Both the position numbers and the translations under genes were made by a program. Below, piece after piece: positions 52,297 through 60,762 of a stretch of 64,000 nucleotides of DNA (its first letter is position 1; each line of letters begins with the position of its first letter). Location of the stretch: positions 1 through 64,000 of the forward strand of contig JAFUSQ010000017.1 of assembly GCA_017467605.1 (NCBI GenBank), in the 5' to 3' direction. A model generated the notes under the pieces. It searched no databases. It was not told the origin of the DNA and saw nothing but the letters and a program-made list of their open reading frames with translations. The DNA is from a bacterium (GTDB lineage Bacteria; Cyanobacteriota; Vampirovibrionia; Gastranaerophilales; Gastranaerophilaceae).

Positions 52297-54144
52297 ATGA
52301 ATACAAATTATGTGCCTTTATATAGAAAATACAGACCGCAAGCTATAGAACAAATAGTTGGTCAAGAGCATATTAAAAAAGCTTTGGCAAATGCTATTCA
52401 AATGGATAGAATTGCACACGCATACTTATTTACCGGCCCGAGAGGAACGGGTAAGACTTCTACTGCGAGAATTTTTGCTAAGTCATTAAATTGTGAAAAA
52501 GGCCCGACAATTTCTCCTTGTAATGAATGTGAAAATTGTAAAAATATAACAAATTCTATTCCAATTGATGTTATAGAAATTGACGCGGCAAGTAACAGAT
52601 CCGTTAGTGATGCTGACGAAATTATCCAAAAAGTTGCGCTGGCACCTGTTCAAAGCCGTTACAAGATTTATATTATTGACGAAGTACATATGCTCACAAA
52701 TCAAGCTTTTAATGCTTTATTAAAAACACTTGAAGAACCTCCGAAAAATGTTATATTTATTCTTGCTACAACTGAAGTTCATAAAGTTCTTGATACAATT
52801 AAAAGCCGCTGCCAAAGGTTTGATTTTAAAAGAATTACAACAGATGATATTGCAAAACATCTTCGTTACATATCTGATAATGAAAACATTAACATAACAG
52901 ATGAAGCTTTATTGTATATAGCTCAAAATTCAGCAGGCGGAATGCGGGATAGTATTGCATTACTTGATCAATTAAGCGTTTTAAATTCGAAAAAAGAGGC
53001 TATTTCTGTTGATGATATTAATAATTTACTTGGAAGACTATCTTTCAATTCTTTGACCGATTTATTTGTATCAATTTCAAATTCAAATCAAAATGATGCC
53101 TTAAATATTCTAAATACGATTTATAATCAAGGCAATGAACCTGTTCAAATTCTGTCAAATTTGCTTGAATACATGCGGAATGCTTTAATTATAAAATCTG
53201 CACAAGGTGCGGAAAATTCTGTCATTCAGCTAAATTCAGAGCAAGTAAAAACGCTAAAGACAAACATTGATAAATTAGAAGTGCATCAAATTATTTCTCT
53301 TATTGATAAGTGTGCTAATTATATAAAAGAATTGAAATTAACTTCTAATCCTAAATTATGGCTTGATGTTGCAATATTGGATATGGCAAATCTATCTCAA
53401 AATACAAAATTAGAAGATTTGCAAAAAAGAATTTCTCTGCTTGAGAATGGTAATACTTTAAAACTTGTTAATGCTTCTCCTTATAACACCCCGCCTTCCC
53501 CTGTCAAAAAAACTGAAGTAATGAAGCCTGCTATTACGAAGCATGACATTGCTAAGCAAGATAAATCCGAATTAATTGAAAAAAAATCGCAATTTTCAGA
53601 AGAAGAAGTTTTAACTGATGCAGTGCCTCTTTCAAAACCGATAGAAAAAAATGCTTTAAAAGACCTCTGGCTGCAACTTTTAGATAATGTTTCAAGTTTT
53701 CCGTCCCGTGCAATATTGAAGCAGCAAGCTATCCCTTTGAAAATCTCAGAAGATGAAGTAATAATTACAATAAAAAACCAAAATTGGCTAAAACAGTTTG
53801 GGCAAGATGGTTCAAAGCACTCATTTATAGTTGATGCAGCTAATAAATTGTTCTCAGGTGGGGTAAAGAAGGTTATAGTCCGAGCACCGAGTCCATCTGA
53901 TAAAATGATAAAAAACGAACAACCTGAAGAAGAAAATGACTCCCCTGCACCTGCTTCCGTTGAGAAAAAAATCGAAAAATCAGAAGAAATTAATAATGAA
54001 ATTGTAATGGAAGCAATTGAGGTAAAATCAAAAGCAGAACAATCATCTTCCCAGAGTCATTCGCATAAAAATTCAGATGAATTTTACCATTCAGATGAAG
54101 TTAATATGGTTATGGATTTGTTTGAAGGTAAAATTATAGAATAA
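52297..54144 (+). CDS. dnaX: DNA polymerase III subunit gamma/tau
   Basis: 615 residues. Clamp-loader ATPase: opening YRKYRPQAIEQIVGQEHIKK, Walker A TGPRGTGKTSTARIFAK (near 46-62), a zinc site CEKGPTISPCNECENC (near 67-82), Walker B IYIIDEVHML (near 125-134), SRC box (KSRCQRF). Domain III runs to about 370; a charged linker follows, and a tau-type domain begins KDLWLQLLDNVSSFPSRAI (near 453). An A8 run at residue 428-430 lies in the linker and could allow slippage to a shorter gamma-like product. Loads the beta clamp at replication forks. Confidence 0.97.
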   Translation: MNTNYVPLYRKYRPQAIEQIVGQEHIKKALANAIQMDRIAHAYLFTGPRGTGKTSTARIFAKSLNCEKGPTISPCNECENCKNITNSIPIDVIEIDAASNRSVSDADEIIQKVALAPVQSRYKIYIIDEVHMLTNQAFNALLKTLEEPPKNVIFILATTEVHKVLDTIKSRCQRFDFKRITTDDIAKHLRYISDNENINITDEALLYIAQNSAGGMRDSIALLDQLSVLNSKKEAISVDDINNLLGRLSFNSLTDLFVSISNSNQNDALNILNTIYNQGNEPVQILSNLLEYMRNALIIKSAQGAENSVIQLNSEQVKTLKTNIDKLEVHQIISLIDKCANYIKELKLTSNPKLWLDVAILDMANLSQNTKLEDLQKRISLLENGNTLKLVNASPYNTPPSPVKKTEVMKPAITKHDIAKQDKSELIEKKSQFSEEEVLTDAVPLSKPIEKNALKDLWLQLLDNVSSFPSRAILKQQAIPLKISEDEVIITIKNQNWLKQFGQDGSKHSFIVDAANKLFSGGVKKVIVRAPSPSDKMIKNEQPEEENDSPAPASVEKKIEKSEEINNEIVMEAIEVKSKAEQSSSQSHSHKNSDEFYHSDEVNMVMDLFEGKIIE

Positions 54145-54146
54145 CT

Positions 54147-55571
54147 TTAGACTCTTGCTTTTACACAACTATCTAAATAATCAACCATAACTTTTTTATA
54201 ATTGTTGCATTCAGTTTCATTTTTAGCTTCAAATCTAAGTGTAAATACGGGCTCAGTATTACTTTGTCTAATCATTGCAAACCCGCCGTCAAAGACTATT
54301 CTCATACCATCTAATGTAATAATATCTTTAATCTTTGTCCCGAACATATCAGGATTGTTTAAAACTTCGGATTTAATGGCCTCCAGAACCTCTTTTTTTA
54401 GATGATTAGGACAAGGGAAGCGCACTTCATCACTTGTAAATACTTGATTAAAAGGCTCAAGAAGATTTTCCAATTTAAATTCAGGATTTTGCTTTTTATT
54501 ATTTGCAACAATTTCTATCATTCTGCAACCTGCATAAATTGCATCATCAAAGCCGTAATAACGGTCTTTAAAAAATGTATGACCGCTCATTTCTCCGCCT
54601 AAAACGGCATTAGTTTCTTTCATTTTATCCTTAATATAACCATGTCCAGTTTTGCACATAATAGCTTTACCGCCGGAACTATTTATAGTATCAAACAATA
54701 CTTGTGAGCATTTAACTTCTGAAACAACAACAGGTTTTTGAGCAATAATATCCATAGCAAAAATCAACAAAAGTTTATCACCGGTTAAGGGGGTTCCTTT
54801 TGAATCAACAATACCAATCCTATCGCTATCACCATCATAAGCTATACCAAAATCAGCATCATTTTCTAAAACAGTTTCAGATAGAGTTTTCAAAGTTGAA
54901 AGAACGCTTGGATTCGGGTGATGGTTAGGAAATCTGCCATCAGGTTCAGAAAATAATTCTATAACATCACAACCCATTTTTTTATATAACTCAGGACCTA
55001 CAATTCCCCCTGTAGCATTAGCACTGTCAACAACGACCTTTATATCTCTCCCTATCGTTCCAAATGATCTAGTCATTTCAGCCATATATTCCTGCAAAAT
55101 ATCAGTCTTATAATCATAATCAATTAAATTTTCAGGTAATGCTCTCCAATTTTCAAACGTTAAATCTCTTACTTCTCTGATTTGTTTTTCGTTAAGTGTC
55201 TGTCTGTTAAAAGTCATTTTCAAACCATTGTATTCACTGGGGTTATGACTTGCTGTAATAATCATTGCTCCATCAAGATTATGAGCAACTTCTGAATAGT
55301 AACCTATCGGAGTCGGCGCAAGACTAAGATCTTCAATTTTACCGACCTTACTATCAGCCAACCCATTTATTAAAGCTTTTTTCAAACTCGGAGAATGTAA
55401 TCTTGCGTCCATACAAACGCTTATTTTTAATTCGGAAGATTTTTTACCGCAATTTTCGCAGAGCCATTTTACATAACCAAAAGCTATATTATAAAATAAC
55501 TCCTCAGTAATATCATCTTCGTAGATTCCCCTAATATCGTTTTTCCCAAAGGCGTGTTCATATTTCTGCAT
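54147..55571 (-). CDS. manB: Phosphoglucomutase/phosphomannomutase
   Basis: 474 residues, canonical length. Motifs in order: active-site serine ITASHNPSEYNG (near 101-112), metal loop YDGDSDRIG (near 243-251), sugar loop GGEMSGHTFF (near 332-341) and phosphate loop RQSNTEPVFTLR (near 442-453). It interconverts glucose or mannose 1- and 6-phosphates for polysaccharide precursors. The sugar preference cannot be read from the sequence. It ends three bases from the dnaX stop (convergent) and is divergent from the ABC permease gene. A distant, larger mutase is at 13547. Confidence 0.92.
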   Translation of the reverse strand: MQKYEHAFGKNDIRGIYEDDITEELFYNIAFGYVKWLCENCGKKSSELKISVCMDARLHSPSLKKALINGLADSKVGKIEDLSLAPTPIGYYSEVAHNLDGAMIITASHNPSEYNGLKMTFNRQTLNEKQIREVRDLTFENWRALPENLIDYDYKTDILQEYMAEMTRSFGTIGRDIKVVVDSANATGGIVGPELYKKMGCDVIELFSEPDGRFPNHHPNPSVLSTLKTLSETVLENDADFGIAYDGDSDRIGIVDSKGTPLTGDKLLLIFAMDIIAQKPVVVSEVKCSQVLFDTINSSGGKAIMCKTGHGYIKDKMKETNAVLGGEMSGHTFFKDRYYGFDDAIYAGCRMIEIVANNKKQNPEFKLENLLEPFNQVFTSDEVRFPCPNHLKKEVLEAIKSEVLNNPDMFGTKIKDIITLDGMRIVFDGGFAMIRQSNTEPVFTLRFEAKNETECNNYKKVMVDYLDSCVKARV

Positions 55572-55573
55572 TA

Positions 55574-55602
55574 TTCACATCTCCCAATCTTTAATCTATA
55601 AT
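55574..55602 (+). promoter_or_regulatory. Promoter of ABC permease gene
   Basis: TTCACA (55574-55579), 17 bases, TATAAT (55597-55602). Start codon is 11 bases downstream, leaving a leader of about 4-5 bases and no room for a ribosome site. Confidence 0.55.
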
Positions 55603-55613
55603 TCAATTGTATC

Positions 55614-56495
55614 ATGAAAAAATTTATAGATAATTTTTCAAATAATCAAAACATATCAGCTTGGATTTTTATTCTTCCTGCTATATTGGGAACATTTATA
55701 TTTATACTCATACCGGTGGTATGTTCTTTTGGTTTGAGCTTTGCTAATTGGGATTTGCTTAACCCTATAACTTTTGCAGGGCTTGATAATTATAGACAAA
55801 TATTTTCAGACAATTTATTTTACAGAATTCTGATAAATACGATAGTATTTGCCCTTTCTACATCTATTTTAGGGGTTATAATACCTTTAATTTTAGCCTC
55901 AATATTAAATACCAAAATAAGAGGAAGCGAATTTTACAAAACCGCATATTTTTTACCGTTCATTACTCCGATGGTTGTTATTGGTATTGTTTGGGCTTGG
56001 ATTTTTGACCCGAATATTGGTTTTTTAAATCAAGTTTTGCATATACATATTAATTGGTTATACGATTCAAAGTTTGCTATGCCTGCGCTAATAATCGTTT
56101 CTGTATGGAAACTAATCGGATATAATATGATAATATTTTTATCTTCACTGTCTGCAATATCACAAAGTATGTTTGAAGCCGCAAAAATTGATGGGGCAAA
56201 TTCATTCCAAATATTTAAAAATGTTACCATTCCGTTATTATCACCGACTATTTTCTTTGTTGTCATAATAACTGCTATCAGCTCATTTCAGGTTTTTGAT
56301 TTAATATATTTAATGACGCAGGGCGGTCCTTTTGATAGTACAAACGTACTTGTTTACGCAATTTATAAGAATGCATTTGAATATTTTAATGTTGGTAAAG
56401 CAAGTGCAATCGCTTATGTATTATTTGTCATAATTCTTGTATTAACCCTTATTCAATGGAGTTTAAGGAAAAAATTAGTTTATAATGAAAATTAA
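55614..56495 (+). CDS. Sugar ABC transporter permease (MalF/UgpA type), unaccompanied
   Basis: 293 residues, six membrane segments. N-terminus WIFILPAILGTFIFILIPVV, a FANWDLLNPITFAGLDNYR entrance pattern typical of carbohydrate permeases, and the EAA loop EAAKIDGANSFQIFKNVTIP (near 193-212) that contacts the ATPase. Such proteins work with a second permease, a binding protein and an ATPase of the CUT1 class. None of these is near, so the partners must be elsewhere or the gene is a remnant; the frame is intact. A TATAAT box lies 11 bases before the ATG. Confidence 0.9.
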   Translation: MKKFIDNFSNNQNISAWIFILPAILGTFIFILIPVVCSFGLSFANWDLLNPITFAGLDNYRQIFSDNLFYRILINTIVFALSTSILGVIIPLILASILNTKIRGSEFYKTAYFLPFITPMVVIGIVWAWIFDPNIGFLNQVLHIHINWLYDSKFAMPALIIVSVWKLIGYNMIIFLSSLSAISQSMFEAAKIDGANSFQIFKNVTIPLLSPTIFFVVIITAISSFQVFDLIYLMTQGGPFDSTNVLVYAIYKNAFEYFNVGKASAIAYVLFVIILVLTLIQWSLRKKLVYNEN

Positions 56496-56507
56496 TTTGT
56501 AATAATT

Positions 56508-56529
56508 CTTTAAATTATTAAAGTTTTTT
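56508..56529 (+). terminator. Possible weak terminator
   Basis: CTTTAA, loop ATTA, TTAAAG, then TTTTTT. A+U-only stem, so weak. Confidence 0.4.
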
Positions 56530-56578
56530 CAAAACATTCCGATAAATAACATGTAAGATTTAGAGGAGTGTGTATCTC

Positions 56579-56719
56579 ATGTATGATGAGTTATTGAAAC
56601 AACAAATTATAGTTGAGCTGAAAAAATTAATAAATAAAGCTGAAGAAATTGAAAATGACACTGATGCTTATTGCGAATTTATGAAAGGCATGATACTTAA
56701 TACCTATAGTGTTAATTAG
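56579..56719 (+). CDS. Small hypothetical protein (46 residues)
   Basis: 46-residue frame starting MYDELLKQQIIVELKKLINK and ending in ILNTYSVN. GAGGAG precedes the ATG by 11 bases, a plausible ribosome site. It is helical and acidic, with one cysteine (YCEF). A different reading frame with ATGs at 56583 and 56586 is shorter. No family recognised; it is in the gap between the permease and the flavoprotein genes. Confidence 0.5.
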   Translation: MYDELLKQQIIVELKKLINKAEEIENDTDAYCEFMKGMILNTYSVN

Positions 56720-56765
56720 TCTGTTGAGCAATGAATTTTGTGAAAAATCCGCTTAAATTGTATCT

Positions 56766-58124
56766 ATGAATATTGTTATAATTGGCGGAGTTGCAGCAGG
56801 GGCAAAGGCTGCCGCAAAAATAAAACGTTTACTTCCAAATTCTAATGTGACTATTTATACAGATGATACTCATGTTTCATACTCTGCATGCGGTCTGCCG
56901 TATTATATCGAAGGAAGTTTTTCGGATTACAGGTCGCTTCTGGTGAGATCCGTAGAAGAATTTAAAGTCTCAGGTATTGATGTCTACTTAAATACCAGAG
57001 CTGATAAAATTTTACCTCAGCAGCACCAAGTTTTAGTTTCAACAAATAATGATGCAAAACTTGTAAAATATGATAAATTAATTATAGCAACAGGCGCAAG
57101 GCCTTATATCCCGGATATAATCGGAGTAAATGATTTTGATAATATTTATACACTTAGAAAAATTGAAGATGGTATAAAAATCAGAGAAAAAATGCTTCAA
57201 TCTGCTCATGCAACAATTGTAGGGAGCGGTTTTATTGGTTTAGAACTTCTTGAAGCTTTTACTAAAAACGGCTTAAGTGTTGATGTAATTGAACGTAATG
57301 ACAGATTAATAAAAGCTTTTGACCCTGATATGTCAGAGCATATAAGAACACGCTTAGAATCAATTGAACAACGAACATTCAGATTTCATACAAGCGAAAA
57401 TGTTATAGAAATAACGGGAAATGACAGAATTGCGCATACAGTTAAAACTCAATCAGGAAAAGAAATTCACACTGATATGATAATTCTGTGCGTTGGTGTT
57501 GTACCTAATTCTGAATTAGCAAAAGATGCGGGAATCGAAATCGGAAAAACAGGTGCAATAAAAGTAAATAAACTTATGCAAACTTCCATTGAAGATATTT
57601 ATGCATGCGGAGATTGCTGCGAAGAAAATCATATTGTAAGCGGTCAAGATGTTTGGGTTCCGCTTGGTTCAACGGCTAATAAGGAAGGAAGATGCGCAGC
57701 TCTGAACGCAGCAGGCCAATATACAGTATTTGAAGGGGTATTAGGTTCAATTGTTTCAAGATGCTTAAACACGACAATGGCAATGACGGGATTAAACGAA
57801 ACCTCTGCAAAAGAAGCCGGATATACACCTGTAAGCACAATTATTTCTAAACCTGATATGGTTGCATATATGCCTAATGTCGGTGATATAACTTTAAAAG
57901 TTATTGCAGATAAAGTAACAGGTTTGCTATTAGGCGGACAAGCAATCGGAAGTTTTGGAGCTGATAAACGCATAAATTCGCTTGCAACTGCATTATTAGC
58001 CCACATGACGGTAAATGATTTTAAAAATAATGACTTAACTTATTCTCCGCCATATTCAACAACAATAGATCCATTACTTGATGCAATGAATATATTGTGC
58101 ACAAAGATAACTAAGCATTGCTAA
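56766..58124 (+). CDS. CoA-disulfide reductase/NADH oxidase-like flavoprotein
   Basis: 452 residues. FAD motif IVIIGGVAAGAKAAAKIK (3-20), active-site cysteine C42 in VSYSACGLPYYIEG, NAD-binding VGSGFIGLELLEAF near 153-166, second FAD motif DIYACGDCCEE near 276-286, and the dimerisation domain (residues about 330-450) ending in YSPPYSTTIDPLLDAMNI, the usual end of the single-cysteine group. These enzymes reduce CoA disulfides or oxygen/peroxide with NAD(P)H. There is no C-terminal rhodanese domain. The gene overlaps the convergent flavoprotein gene by four bases. Confidence 0.93.
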   Translation: MNIVIIGGVAAGAKAAAKIKRLLPNSNVTIYTDDTHVSYSACGLPYYIEGSFSDYRSLLVRSVEEFKVSGIDVYLNTRADKILPQQHQVLVSTNNDAKLVKYDKLIIATGARPYIPDIIGVNDFDNIYTLRKIEDGIKIREKMLQSAHATIVGSGFIGLELLEAFTKNGLSVDVIERNDRLIKAFDPDMSEHIRTRLESIEQRTFRFHTSENVIEITGNDRIAHTVKTQSGKEIHTDMIILCVGVVPNSELAKDAGIEIGKTGAIKVNKLMQTSIEDIYACGDCCEENHIVSGQDVWVPLGSTANKEGRCAALNAAGQYTVFEGVLGSIVSRCLNTTMAMTGLNETSAKEAGYTPVSTIISKPDMVAYMPNVGDITLKVIADKVTGLLLGGQAIGSFGADKRINSLATALLAHMTVNDFKNNDLTYSPPYSTTIDPLLDAMNILCTKITKHC

Positions 58125-59380
58125 ATTCTTGCAATATACTTTGCAATCGCTTCTCCCATAGAAAAGCAGCTTGCTTGAACTCTTAATGCCCCTTGTGCCA
58201 TATAATCTGCAGAAAGGCAGCGTCCTGCAACAAATAAATTTTCATAATCTGCCGACATCAAACTCTCAATAGGTAATTGATATTCGCCTGTCATTTCAAG
58301 CGTTGAAGCCTCTTTTTGGGCATTATGAACGTCTACAGGATAGTTTGAAATAACTGCAGGGTGTTCAAATTTTTTACCTGAACGCAAATCTTCAATCCTA
58401 TAAATATATTTACCCTTAATACGGCGAGAAACCCGCACTCCGACTGAATCAGCAATATCTGAGATATAAGCTTTTTCAAACCCTTTAAAATATTTTTTAC
58501 AAAATTCAGATATCCTAAAAATTGCCTGCCTGCCCTCAATTAGGGCGCTTGAAACATCTTGAATGTTGTTTGGATTGTATCTTTTAACCAATCTTGGACA
58601 GTTAAAAGCAACGCTATCAGAAGTTCCTGCAACTGTAAAAATCTGAAAATAGTTTCTATCACTGTCTTTTAGCTCGTCAAACTCTACGGCTTTATCAAAC
58701 AAAGGGGCTAAAGCCCAGTGTTTATCAGTATCCCAAGTATATGCGGTTGATAAGTGTGTCCCCCCGTCAATTTCTTGTACGGTAGTAACATTTCTGTCAG
58801 AATCAAGCTCTAATAGCCAATTCCCAAGTGTTTTTAAATTTACTCCCGACATAATAAAGCGCAGACTCATTGGCTGAAAGTCTTGACTATCATCTAAAAA
58901 TTCACAATTAATTAATTTTGAAAAATCGCAATTCCCTGTAGCATCTACATAGTACTTCGCTTCGATATATACCGATAACTTATCACTATTAATCTTATAA
59001 ATATTATTAGTATCTATCGTAACGTTACATGGAGATAATATTTTTGTGTCAAACCCGTATAAAATTTCTACACCTGCTGTAGAGAGCACATTTTCCAGCA
59101 CAATTTTTAGAATTTGAGGATTAAACCACCCTTGATTACCTTGATAAGTAATTTGTGCACTATAAGCTCTCATTTGTTTCGTAAGTTCGTTATAGAAATC
59201 AGTATTAATTTGGTTATCACCGGATTTCATTATAGGAATGACAAGAGCACCTGTCATTGCTCCGCCAAGATAAGAATTTTTTTCTAATAGTAAAGTTTTT
59301 AAGCCGAATTTTGCACAATTCCACGCACAAGCACACCCCGCAGTTCCTCCGCCAAATATAACAACATCATAAGATTTCAT
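58121..59380 (-). CDS. FAD-dependent oxidoreductase (FAD_oxidored type)
   Basis: 419 residues from the ATG at 59380. N-terminal dinucleotide motif YDVVIFGGGTAGCACAWNCA (4-23), followed by LLLEKNSYLGGAMTGALV. C-terminal ESLMSADYENLFVAGRCLSA and ASCFSMGEAIAKYIA, the second FAD site. This is the pattern of FAD_oxidored proteins, often putative succinate/fumarate-like or sugar-acid dehydrogenases of unknown substrate. No ribosome site: a TATAAT box lies six bases before the ATG with TTGCCA 17 bases further upstream, so the message is predicted leaderless; this also decides the start over the in-frame 59419. Confidence 0.87.
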   Translation of the reverse strand: MKSYDVVIFGGGTAGCACAWNCAKFGLKTLLLEKNSYLGGAMTGALVIPIMKSGDNQINTDFYNELTKQMRAYSAQITYQGNQGWFNPQILKIVLENVLSTAGVEILYGFDTKILSPCNVTIDTNNIYKINSDKLSVYIEAKYYVDATGNCDFSKLINCEFLDDSQDFQPMSLRFIMSGVNLKTLGNWLLELDSDRNVTTVQEIDGGTHLSTAYTWDTDKHWALAPLFDKAVEFDELKDSDRNYFQIFTVAGTSDSVAFNCPRLVKRYNPNNIQDVSSALIEGRQAIFRISEFCKKYFKGFEKAYISDIADSVGVRVSRRIKGKYIYRIEDLRSGKKFEHPAVISNYPVDVHNAQKEASTLEMTGEYQLPIESLMSADYENLFVAGRCLSADYMAQGALRVQASCFSMGEAIAKYIARI

Positions 59381-59386
59381 ATTACA

Positions 59387-59415
59387 ATTATACAAATTGG
59401 GTGAAATTATGGCAA
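59387..59415 (-). promoter_or_regulatory. Promoter of flavoprotein gene, predicted leaderless
   Basis: Minus strand: TTGCCA at 59415-59410, 17 bases, TATAAT at 59392-59387, six bases to the ATG. Confidence 0.55.
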
Positions 59416-59432
59416 GCATTACTGAAAATATA

Positions 59433-60251
59433 TTAGTAATCCATTTTGCCCATTCTTAGCACTCTACCAGCACAAAGTAAGCCTTCCTTTTCTCTTATGC
59501 ATGCATTCATAATCCCATTTTCAATCTCATTTGTTAAGTAAAGTTTTGCTTCTTGTTTATCCTCAGGAGGCATATCATCACCCATATTTGATAATTCTCT
59601 GTCTATAAGGTATTCAATATTTTCTTTAGAATCAGAAGGATAAACAATTCCATTATTTCCCAAAACAAAACTAAATATATCCCTACCATATTGATTAGGT
59701 TTTTCTGTACCGTTTGTATCTATATAAAATTCTCCGGCTAATCCCTGCATAGTATTATCAGTTGCACCATATGGATCTCCATTGTAAAAAGAAAACTGAA
59801 GTAACATTGTTCCATCAATAAATGTTATAGCCTTACTACTATATCGCGCATCTTTTCTGCCATTTAAATAATACCAATAATAATTATCACTGCTTTCATA
59901 TTTTTTTAGACTAGATATTTTAAAATATTTAGAAAGATTTTTATGAAAATTGCTGCAATAATCAAATCTATCATAGAAGTATGACTCACATTGCCCATAC
60001 CATGGGCGGTCACCATTCCTATTATTTTGTATCATTCCGATAAAGCCTTCGGTTTGAGATAATCCGGAAGCATTTTCTTCTGCTAGCATTCTTCTAAAAC
60101 CTTGATTTAGCATGGCATATGATTTTTGCAGTTTAGATGTCAAAATACGTTTTTGAACATTTGTAATTAAATGTGGGATTGTTAATGCTGATACAACACC
60201 AATTATCCCTATTGTTATCATCATTTCTGCCAAAGTAAATGCTTTTTTCAT
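59433..60251 (-). CDS. Prepilin-like protein, pilin/HTH module 3
   Basis: 272 residues. Three-residue leader MKK, then AFTLAEMMITIGIIGVVSA with glutamate at +5. It continues LTSKLQKSYAMLNQGFRRML, and ends with FYIDTNGTEKPNQYGRDIFS then FVLGNNGIVYPSDSK, the same tail motif as its relatives at 24204 and 38876. Like them it probably is a minor pilin or pseudopilin. The strongest promoter of the three (TTGACT-17-TATAAT) drives it, and a palindrome sits just after the predicted start of transcription. An HTH-like gene is divergent. Confidence 0.85.
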   Translation of the reverse strand: MKKAFTLAEMMITIGIIGVVSALTIPHLITNVQKRILTSKLQKSYAMLNQGFRRMLAEENASGLSQTEGFIGMIQNNRNGDRPWYGQCESYFYDRFDYCSNFHKNLSKYFKISSLKKYESSDNYYWYYLNGRKDARYSSKAITFIDGTMLLQFSFYNGDPYGATDNTMQGLAGEFYIDTNGTEKPNQYGRDIFSFVLGNNGIVYPSDSKENIEYLIDRELSNMGDDMPPEDKQEAKLYLTNEIENGIMNACIREKEGLLCAGRVLRMGKMDY

Positions 60252-60293
60252 GTCATACTCCTTTAATTATTAAGTAAAAATAGATTTATAGCA

Positions 60294-60309
60294 TGGTATA
60301 TAGATACCA
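60294..60309. promoter_or_regulatory. Candidate operator for prepilin gene 3
   Basis: Perfect inverted repeat TGGTAT, ATAG, ATACCA. It covers about +3 to +18 of the predicted prepilin transcript, a position where a repressor would block initiation. A second inverted repeat AGATA / TATCT lies near 60361-60374, close to the start of the HTH gene. Confidence 0.5.
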
Positions 60310-60318
60310 CGTACTATT

Positions 60319-60347
60319 ATTATAAACCATTTGCAAGAAATAGTCAA
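60319..60347 (-). promoter_or_regulatory. Sigma-70 promoter of prepilin gene 3
   Basis: Minus strand: TTGACT at 60347-60342, 17-base spacer, TATAAT at 60324-60319. Nearly perfect consensus, with AATA directly upstream of the -35 box, as in prepilin gene 1. Confidence 0.8.
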
Positions 60348-60394
60348 TATTATCAATAATAAGATATATTTATCTATTTTTTAAAGAGGTTTTT

Positions 60395-60610
60395 ATGTCT
60401 GTAAGAGAGTTTGTTAAAATATTATTAGCCAAAGAGTGTATGACACTAACACAATTAGCAAAATTAGCTACTGAGAATAGTGATAAAAAATATACAATGG
60501 ACGGCTTATCTCATAAAATGCGTAAAGGTTCGTTAGATTTTAATGATGTTGAATATTTTGCAAAGCTTCTCGGATATGAAATTATTTTGAAAAAAGTTGA
60601 AGAAGTTTAG
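60395..60610 (+). CDS. Small HTH-like protein, pilin/HTH module 3
   Basis: 71 residues. It reads as a compact helix-turn-helix: MTLTQLAKLATENSDKKYTM with SHKMRKGSLDFNDVEYFAK and the end LLGYEIILKK. This LLM-like pattern is common in small Firmicutes and Melainabacteria DNA-binding proteins and is different from the two XRE regulators, lacking their C-terminal tail. AAAGAGG precedes the ATG. It is divergent from prepilin gene 3, 143 bases apart. Confidence 0.75.
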   Translation: MSVREFVKILLAKECMTLTQLAKLATENSDKKYTMDGLSHKMRKGSLDFNDVEYFAKLLGYEIILKKVEEV

Positions 60611-60685
60611 ACTATATCGCTTAGATATATACTTATAACAGTAAAGATTTTAAATTAAGTTCAGAATAACATTAATAAATGGAAT

Positions 60686-60762
60686 GTCACCCTGAACTGA
60701 CTAGAAAAATAGTTGAGCTTGCGAAACGTAATATTCTGTTCATACTCGGTGATTCAGGGTCT
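60686..60762. repeat. Palindromic repeat-like element
   Basis: ACCCTGAA (60689-60696) and TTCAGGGT (60753-60760) bracket about 55 bases. The right arm touches the stop codon of the methyltransferase gene (60761). The ends, GTCACCCTGAACT-like, resemble dispersed palindromic repeats seen in many bacterial genomes; it could also form the transcript end of the methyltransferase gene. Confidence 0.4.
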
